Source: Bacteroidota bacterium (GTDB taxonomy: Bacteria; Bacteroidota; Bacteroidia; Bacteroidales; Prolixibacteraceae). From it: a DNA stretch of 9,980 bases. The stretch lies in assembly GCA_023412195.1 (NCBI GenBank), contig JAEYNZ010000142.1, positions 1 through 9,980 on the forward strand, read 5' to 3'. The position numbers were made by a program, and so were the translations under genes. The notes beneath the pieces are model-generated. The model was not told the DNA's origin. It made no database searches and saw nothing but the letters and a program-made list of their open reading frames with translations. Positions 6,093 to 9,980 of this stretch are shown here, piece by piece. The number at the start of each line of letters is the position of its first letter. Position 1 is the first letter of the stretch.

Positions 6093-7124
6093 ATGGCGGA
6101 AAATCCAATTGTTGCAATTGTAATTCTGAACTGGAACGGCAAAAAACTGTTTGATATATTCCTGCCATCCGTCATCCGCCATTCTGCCGGGCCGGGAACT
6201 GTGATCTACATTGCAGATAATGGTTCAACCGATGAATCTGTTACCCATCTGATACATCATTTCCCTGAAATAAAAATCATTATTCTCAACGAAAATTTTG
6301 GATTTGCTGAAGGGTACAACCAGGCACTGAAACAGATTGACGCAACATACTACATATTGCTCAATTCTGATGTGGAAGTGACCCCGGGGTGGATTAATCC
6401 CTGTATCAGCATGATGGAAAATGATCCTCAGCTTGCTGTGGTACAGCCAAAAATATTAAGCTACAATAAGCCTCATTCATTTGAATATGCAGGTGCAGGC
6501 GGTGGTTTTATCGACAAATACGGTTACCCGTTTTGCAGGGGCAGGATACTGAATCACACCGAACAGGACAAAGGGCAGTATGATTATCCTTCCTCCATCT
6601 TTTGGGCGAGTGGTGCCTGCATGTTTATCAGGGCTGACAGGTTTCATGAAGCAGAAGGTTTCGACGGCAGTTTCTGGGCACACATGGAAGAAATTGATTT
6701 GTGCTGGCGGCTGAAAAACAAAGGATACAAAATCATGTACCAGCCTGAAAGTACAGTATACCATTTGGGTGGGGGTACCCTGCCCTACAGCAGCCCCCAA
6801 AAGATTTATCTGAATTTCAGGAACAACCTTTTTATGCTGTATAAAAACCTGCCTGATGATAAATTTTACAAAATTATTCTAACCCGTATTTTCCTTGACC
6901 AGGTTGCAGCTGTCAAGTTCTTCCTGGGATTCTACTATTCCGGATTTAAGGCTGTTATTCAGGCACACATTTCTTTCCTTAAGGAAATTTTCAGTCTGCG
7001 GAAAAAAAGGAGCTTGCTTAAAAAACAGGCTATGGTAAATGATCACCCCGAGATTTACACCGAAAGTATCATGTGGAAATTTTTTATACGCCGGATAAGA
7101 AAATTTTCTGATTTAAACTTCTAG
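6093..7124 (+). CDS. Family 2 glycosyltransferase (rhamnosyltransferase-like)
   Basis: A 343-residue GT-A fold inverting glycosyltransferase, most like the WbbL/rhamnosyltransferase branch of GT2 that builds cell-surface polysaccharide. Motifs in order: ILNWNG (11-16), the nucleotide-binding ADNGSTD (41-47), ENFGFAEGYN (67-76), the DxD-type metal site NSDVEV (91-96), WASGACMFIR (171-180), and the catalytic-region HMEEIDLCWR (197-206). The C-terminal third (about 240-310) is rich in aromatic and basic residues, including a stretch near 260-290 that could lie on the inner face of the cytoplasmic membrane, but no clear transmembrane helix is present. The donor sugar and acceptor cannot be told from sequence. 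No other polysaccharide gene adjoins it in this window, so it is not part of an obvious surface-polysaccharide cluster. Confidence 0.88.
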   Translation: MAENPIVAIVILNWNGKKLFDIFLPSVIRHSAGPGTVIYIADNGSTDESVTHLIHHFPEIKIIILNENFGFAEGYNQALKQIDATYYILLNSDVEVTPGWINPCISMMENDPQLAVVQPKILSYNKPHSFEYAGAGGGFIDKYGYPFCRGRILNHTEQDKGQYDYPSSIFWASGACMFIRADRFHEAEGFDGSFWAHMEEIDLCWRLKNKGYKIMYQPESTVYHLGGGTLPYSSPQKIYLNFRNNLFMLYKNLPDDKFYKIILTRIFLDQVAAVKFFLGFYYSGFKAVIQAHISFLKEIFSLRKKRSLLKKQAMVNDHPEIYTESIMWKFFIRRIRKFSDLNF

Positions 7125-7195
7125 TTGCCTGGCTGTTAAATGCAGGTAGAAAAGTAAAACTGTATAATCGTCAGTTTTGGCAAAATACATCCGGT

Positions 7196-7227
7196 TTTGA
7201 TAATTTAAAAAAACGTTTTTACCTTTG
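7196..7227 (+). promoter_or_regulatory. Bacteroidota promoter of the TPP-riboswitch unit
   Basis: TTTG (7196-7199), a 20-bp spacer, then TACCTTTG (7220-7227), perfect matches to both consensus elements. The start of transcription would be near 7233, just ahead of the riboswitch aptamer, so the leader begins almost directly with the riboswitch. Confidence 0.82.
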
Positions 7228-7236
7228 CCCTGATAA

Positions 7237-7321
7237 TTGTGCAATGGGGTGCCTTAACAGTACGGGCTGAGATCATACCCACATAACCTGATCCGGGTAA
7301 TGCCGGCGAAGGGAGGGCAAA
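7237..7321 (+). ncRNA. TPP riboswitch (THI element)
   Basis: The conserved THI-box blocks occur in order and at normal spacing: GGGGUGCC (7246-7253), the pyrimidine-sensing GGCUGAGAU (7265-7273), UACCC and AACCUGAU (7284-7292), and GGGUAAUGCCGGCGAAGGGAG (split here as GGGUAAUGCC at 7295-7304 and GGCGAAGGGAG at 7305-7315). It binds thiamine pyrophosphate and normally lowers expression of the downstream gene when the ligand is plentiful. The hairpin between the first block and the CUGAGA block is short, within the family range. The outer limits are approximate, since the P1 stem is short and imperfect. Confidence 0.95.
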
Positions 7322-7335
7322 AAAGGAATTTATTC

Positions 7336-7362
7336 CGCTCCATTGGTTAGTAAAATAACCAA
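7336..7362 (+). promoter_or_regulatory. Probable expression platform of the TPP riboswitch
   Basis: TTGGTTA (7343-7349) and TAACCAA (7356-7362) form a perfect 7-bp hairpin ending 10 bases before the receptor ATG. Bases 7336-7345 can instead pair with 7242-7251, the CAAUGGGGUG that opens the aptamer, over ten positions including two G-U pairs. The two pairings share 7343-7345 and cannot coexist, so this reads as a switch. The hairpin has no following U-tract, which argues for control of translation rather than termination. Confidence 0.5.
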
Positions 7363-7372
7363 ATTTCTAAAA

Positions 7373-9814
7373 ATGAAAAGATTAAGTATCATGCTGCTGA
7401 TGCAGCTGTGGATTGTTGCCGCGCTGGGGCAGCATAACCTGAAGGGAATTGTTCAGGGGGAAGGAAAACCTCTCCCCGGAGCCAGCATTGTCATTGAGAA
7501 TACCTTCTACGGAGTATCGGCCAACAGTGGCGGGAATTTTGAATTTAGAAACCTGAAAGAGGGCAGATACAAAATTGTGGCTTCGTTTATTGGTTTTGAG
7601 ACAACCGAAGCAGAAGTGGAAATTCCTGCCCAGAACTTTATTTCTATCGTGCTTGAGCCCGTTTCGGTAATGACAGGTGAAGTGCTCATTTCTGCCACGC
7701 GTGCAAAGGAAAAAACACCTGTTGCCTACACCAACCTCGATGGTTCAGAAATAGCCAGGAGGAATATGGGACAGGACATTCCCTACCTGCTTCAGCTGAC
7801 ACCTTCGTTTGTGGCCACTTCAGATGCAGGTGCTGGTGTTGGGTACACAAATTTCAGGATTCGCGGAACCGACCTGAACCGCATCAATGTAACAGTCAAC
7901 GGGATTCCGCTGAACGACCCTGAATCTCACGGAACCTGGTTTGTAGATCAGCCCGACCTGGCATCATCGCTCGAGAATGTTCAGATTCAGCGTGGGGTTG
8001 GTACTTCCACCAATGGTGCTGCCTCCTTTGGCGCCACCATAAATCTGCAGACAAATTCCCTGAACCGGGATGCCTACGCTGAATATCATACAGCTGCAGG
8101 TTCTTTCAATACTTTTAAAAATTCATTGCTGGCAGGAACAGGATTAATTAACGGTAAATTTTCACTTGATGCCCGCCTGTCGAAAATCAACTCTGACGGA
8201 TTTATCGACAGAGCCTTCTCCGATCTGAAATCATTTTTTGTGGCAGCAGGTTATTATTCAGGCAATACACATTTAAAGGTTAATATTTTTTCGGGAATTG
8301 AAACGACTTACCAGGCATGGAACGGAGTTCCTTCAGTAAGGCTTAACAACGACACGGAAGGGATGCTGCGCTACGGAGAACACTGGCTGTATTCAGAACG
8401 GGAAGTACAGGAAATGATGAACTCCGATAGCAGGACTTATAATATTTACACCTATGAAAACCAGGTGGATTATTATCAGCAGGATCATTACCAGCTGCAT
8501 TTCTCTCACAAATTCGCACCGTCATTAAACCTGAGTGCTTCAGCTTTTTATATCAGGGGACAGGGCTATTATGAAAGTTTCAAGGAAGATGAAGACCTTG
8601 AAGATTATATGATGCCCGTTATCACGACCGGCGAGACAACCATTGAATCGACAGACCTTGTAAACAGGAAATGGCTCGACAATCATTTCTATGGTACTAC
8701 TTATTCGCTGAACTACAACAAGCGCAGGATCGATTTCACACTGGGCAGCGGATGGAACAATTATGACGGGCATCATTACGGAAATGTCATCTGGGCGCAG
8801 TATGCAGGCAATACGGATCCCAACCATGAATGGTACAGGAATAAAGGAACCAAATCGGATTTCAACGTTTTTGCAAAAAACAACTTCCAGATAACGGAAC
8901 GCCTGAACCTATATGCCGACCTTCAGTACCGGGGCATAAGGTATGACCTCAACGGCATTGACGATGACCTTAGGGACATTTCGCAGCTGCACACTTTCAA
9001 TTTCTTTAATCCCAAGTTTGGAATCTTCTACAATCCTGCAGAAAACCAGAAAGTGTATGCCTCATACGCTGTTGCAAACCGTGAGCCCAACCGTTCAGCA
9101 TATGTCGATGCCAATCCGCAGGGAAAACAACCGGTTTATGAAACCCTGTATGACCTTGAACTTGGGTATGAATTAAAATCATCTGCATTTTCGGGGGGCA
9201 TTAATCTCTACTACATGAAATATAATGACCAGCTGGTGCTAACCGGTGAAATAAATGATGTGGGTGCACCTATTATGGTCAATGTGGATGACAGCTACAG
9301 GCAGGGAGTTGAATTACAGGCTGCTGTAATGATTACCCGAAATCTGCAGTGGCAGGCGAATGCAACATTCAGCAGAAATAAAATAGAAAATTTTACAGAG
9401 TACGTCGATAACTGGGATACCTGGGAACAGGAAGCATTCAACCATGGAACAACGGATATTGCATTTTCACCAAATGTAATTTCAAACAGCAGACTGCTGT
9501 TCGAGCCATTGAAGAATTTAAACCTGGCATTGGTTACCTCCTATGTGGGGAAACAATTTATTGACAATACTTCCAGTGATGACCGGCAACTGGATGCTTA
9601 CCTTGTTAACAGCCTGAAAGCAGATTACATGATCCGTACAGGATTGTTCAGCAACATAACGTTCCACCTGATGGTTAACAACCTCTTTAACGAAAGTTAT
9701 GAAAACAACGCATGGGTTTATTCTTACATTCTGGGTGACGGACGGTATAAGATGGACGGCTATTTTCCGCAGGCAGGAAGGCATTTTATGATGGGAATTG
9801 ACTTTAAATTTTAA
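7373..9814 (+). CDS. TonB-dependent receptor, probable thiamine importer
   Basis: An 813-residue outer-membrane receptor that would pass its ligand into the periplasm using TonB energy. The ATG at 7373 gives a good signal peptide (MKRLSIMLLMQLWIVAALG, about residues 1-19); an in-frame TTG at 7343 adds ten residues before it but lies in the riboswitch platform and is rejected. A carboxypeptidase-regulatory-like beta domain (about 22-98) contains GKPLPGASIVIENT and EGRYKIVASFIGFE. A TonB-box-like stretch EVLISATRAKE follows (about 103-113), then the plug (about 120-228) with FRIRGTD, VNGIPLNDPESHG and QRGVGTSTNGAASFGA. The rest is a beta-barrel with alternating aromatic strands, ending in a terminal Phe as outer-membrane proteins do. 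The upstream TPP riboswitch, by analogy with the riboswitch-controlled thiamine receptor of Bacteroides thetaiotaomicron, points to thiamine or a thiamine precursor or phosphate as ligand. No SusD-like partner follows. Confidence 0.9.
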   Translation: MKRLSIMLLMQLWIVAALGQHNLKGIVQGEGKPLPGASIVIENTFYGVSANSGGNFEFRNLKEGRYKIVASFIGFETTEAEVEIPAQNFISIVLEPVSVMTGEVLISATRAKEKTPVAYTNLDGSEIARRNMGQDIPYLLQLTPSFVATSDAGAGVGYTNFRIRGTDLNRINVTVNGIPLNDPESHGTWFVDQPDLASSLENVQIQRGVGTSTNGAASFGATINLQTNSLNRDAYAEYHTAAGSFNTFKNSLLAGTGLINGKFSLDARLSKINSDGFIDRAFSDLKSFFVAAGYYSGNTHLKVNIFSGIETTYQAWNGVPSVRLNNDTEGMLRYGEHWLYSEREVQEMMNSDSRTYNIYTYENQVDYYQQDHYQLHFSHKFAPSLNLSASAFYIRGQGYYESFKEDEDLEDYMMPVITTGETTIESTDLVNRKWLDNHFYGTTYSLNYNKRRIDFTLGSGWNNYDGHHYGNVIWAQYAGNTDPNHEWYRNKGTKSDFNVFAKNNFQITERLNLYADLQYRGIRYDLNGIDDDLRDISQLHTFNFFNPKFGIFYNPAENQKVYASYAVANREPNRSAYVDANPQGKQPVYETLYDLELGYELKSSAFSGGINLYYMKYNDQLVLTGEINDVGAPIMVNVDDSYRQGVELQAAVMITRNLQWQANATFSRNKIENFTEYVDNWDTWEQEAFNHGTTDIAFSPNVISNSRLLFEPLKNLNLALVTSYVGKQFIDNTSSDDRQLDAYLVNSLKADYMIRTGLFSNITFHLMVNNLFNESYENNAWVYSYILGDGRYKMDGYFPQAGRHFMMGIDFKF

Positions 9815-9818
9815 TTGG

Positions 9819-9850
9819 AAAAGGTGCATGGAGATCCATGCACCTTTTTT
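9819..9850 (+). terminator. Rho-independent terminator after the receptor gene
   Basis: GGTGCATGG (9823-9831) and CCATGCACC (9836-9844) form a perfect 9-bp stem with loop AGAT, extended by four A-T pairs and followed by a run of T to 9850. It begins four bases after the receptor stop codon and closes the unit as monocistronic. The flanking A-run also makes it usable from the minus strand. Confidence 0.92.
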
Positions 9851-9899
9851 TATATTTATTAAAAATATTGTCCGGTAAAGTTGTTAATACAAGGAATTT

Positions 9900-9928
9900 C
9901 GAGATCCCTCACTTCGTTCGGGTTGACA
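9900..9928. repeat. Short hairpin-forming intergenic repeat candidate
   Basis: The core CCCTCACTTCGTTCGGG (9906-9922) is an imperfect hairpin: CCC pairs with GGG and AC with GT around TTC, with a 2-by-2 internal mismatch. I recognise a very similar GAGATCCCTC...CGGGATGACA block as a common dispersed intergenic repeat in several bacterial genomes; this is from memory and only one copy is in the window. The surrounding 9851-9980 has no open frame that looks coding. Confidence 0.4.
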
Positions 9929-9960
9929 ATCAGTTATTTATATATTTGGGAGGGGTAGGT

Positions 9961-9977
9961 TGGCGGCTTCGCCGCCA
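9961..9977. repeat. GC-rich perfect hairpin at the right edge
   Basis: TGGCGGC (9961-9967) and GCCGCCA (9971-9977) pair perfectly over seven bases around TTC. It is strikingly GC-rich beside A+T-rich DNA. No T-run is visible before the window ends, so it cannot be called a terminator; it may be part of a larger palindromic element that continues to the right. Confidence 0.5.
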
Positions 9978-9980
9978 TCC

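Noticed and set aside
7224..7321. Perfect 8-base inverted pair TTTGCCCT (7224-7231) and AGGGCAAA (7314-7321) as the riboswitch P1 stem
   Set aside because: The left arm overlaps the -7 element TACCTTTG (7220-7227), so most of it should lie upstream of the transcript start. It may be chance; if transcription starts earlier than I predict, it would deserve another look.
7343..7372. In-frame TTG at 7343 as the start of the TonB receptor
   Set aside because: It lies inside the riboswitch expression hairpin, and the ATG at 7373 gives a clean signal peptide; the extra ten residues would spoil it.
9518..9829. 103-codon open frame on the minus strand over the end of the receptor gene
   Set aside because: It is antisense to the barrel end of the receptor, begins inside the terminator stem and has no recognisable motif.

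Overview
The window reads as a chromosomal segment of a Bacteroidota (Bacteroidetes) bacterium, probably an environmental Bacteroidales-like lineage. The evidence is the promoter style (TTTG, 18-20 bp, TAnnTTTG), the near absence of Shine-Dalgarno sites, a SusC-style TonB receptor with an N-terminal carboxypeptidase-regulatory-like domain, and the family signatures of FolC, MtaB and the PIN-PhoH protein. Most of the window is ordinary housekeeping DNA. The interesting parts lie between genes.

Left end (1-463): the last 29 codons of a plus-strand gene are followed by a minus-strand tRNA unit. This unit has a good promoter (427-456), a broken tRNA-Val copy (318-391), an intact tRNA-Val(UAC) (218-292) and a rho-independent terminator (180-211). 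The broken copy carries a 20-bp palindrome inserted exactly in its D-loop. A second, more eroded tRNA piece with the same insert at the same place lies beyond the terminator (127-175).

Middle (464-7124): folC (folate polyglutamylation, minus strand, TTG start) is divergent from a PIN-PhoH ATPase gene, with two palindromes in the 102-bp spacer. Then follow mtaB (tRNA ms2t6A modification), a suhB-like inositol monophosphatase, a small uncharacterised Bacteroidota protein and a family 2 glycosyltransferase, all on the plus strand. The last two are 10 bp apart and probably co-transcribed. mtaB and suhB each have a recognisable Bacteroidota promoter.

Right end (7125-9980): a strong promoter drives a TPP (thiamine pyrophosphate) riboswitch leader, then a complete TonB-dependent outer-membrane receptor, closed by a strong terminator. 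The unit is monocistronic and its receptor most likely imports thiamine or a related compound, shut off when TPP is plentiful. The leader downstream of the aptamer contains two mutually exclusive pairings that look like a translational switch. After the terminator, about 130 bp hold short palindromic, repeat-like DNA and no gene.

I see no phage, transposase, CRISPR array or defence system. The best candidates for something undescribed are the palindrome-interrupted tRNA-Val remnants and the riboswitch expression platform.
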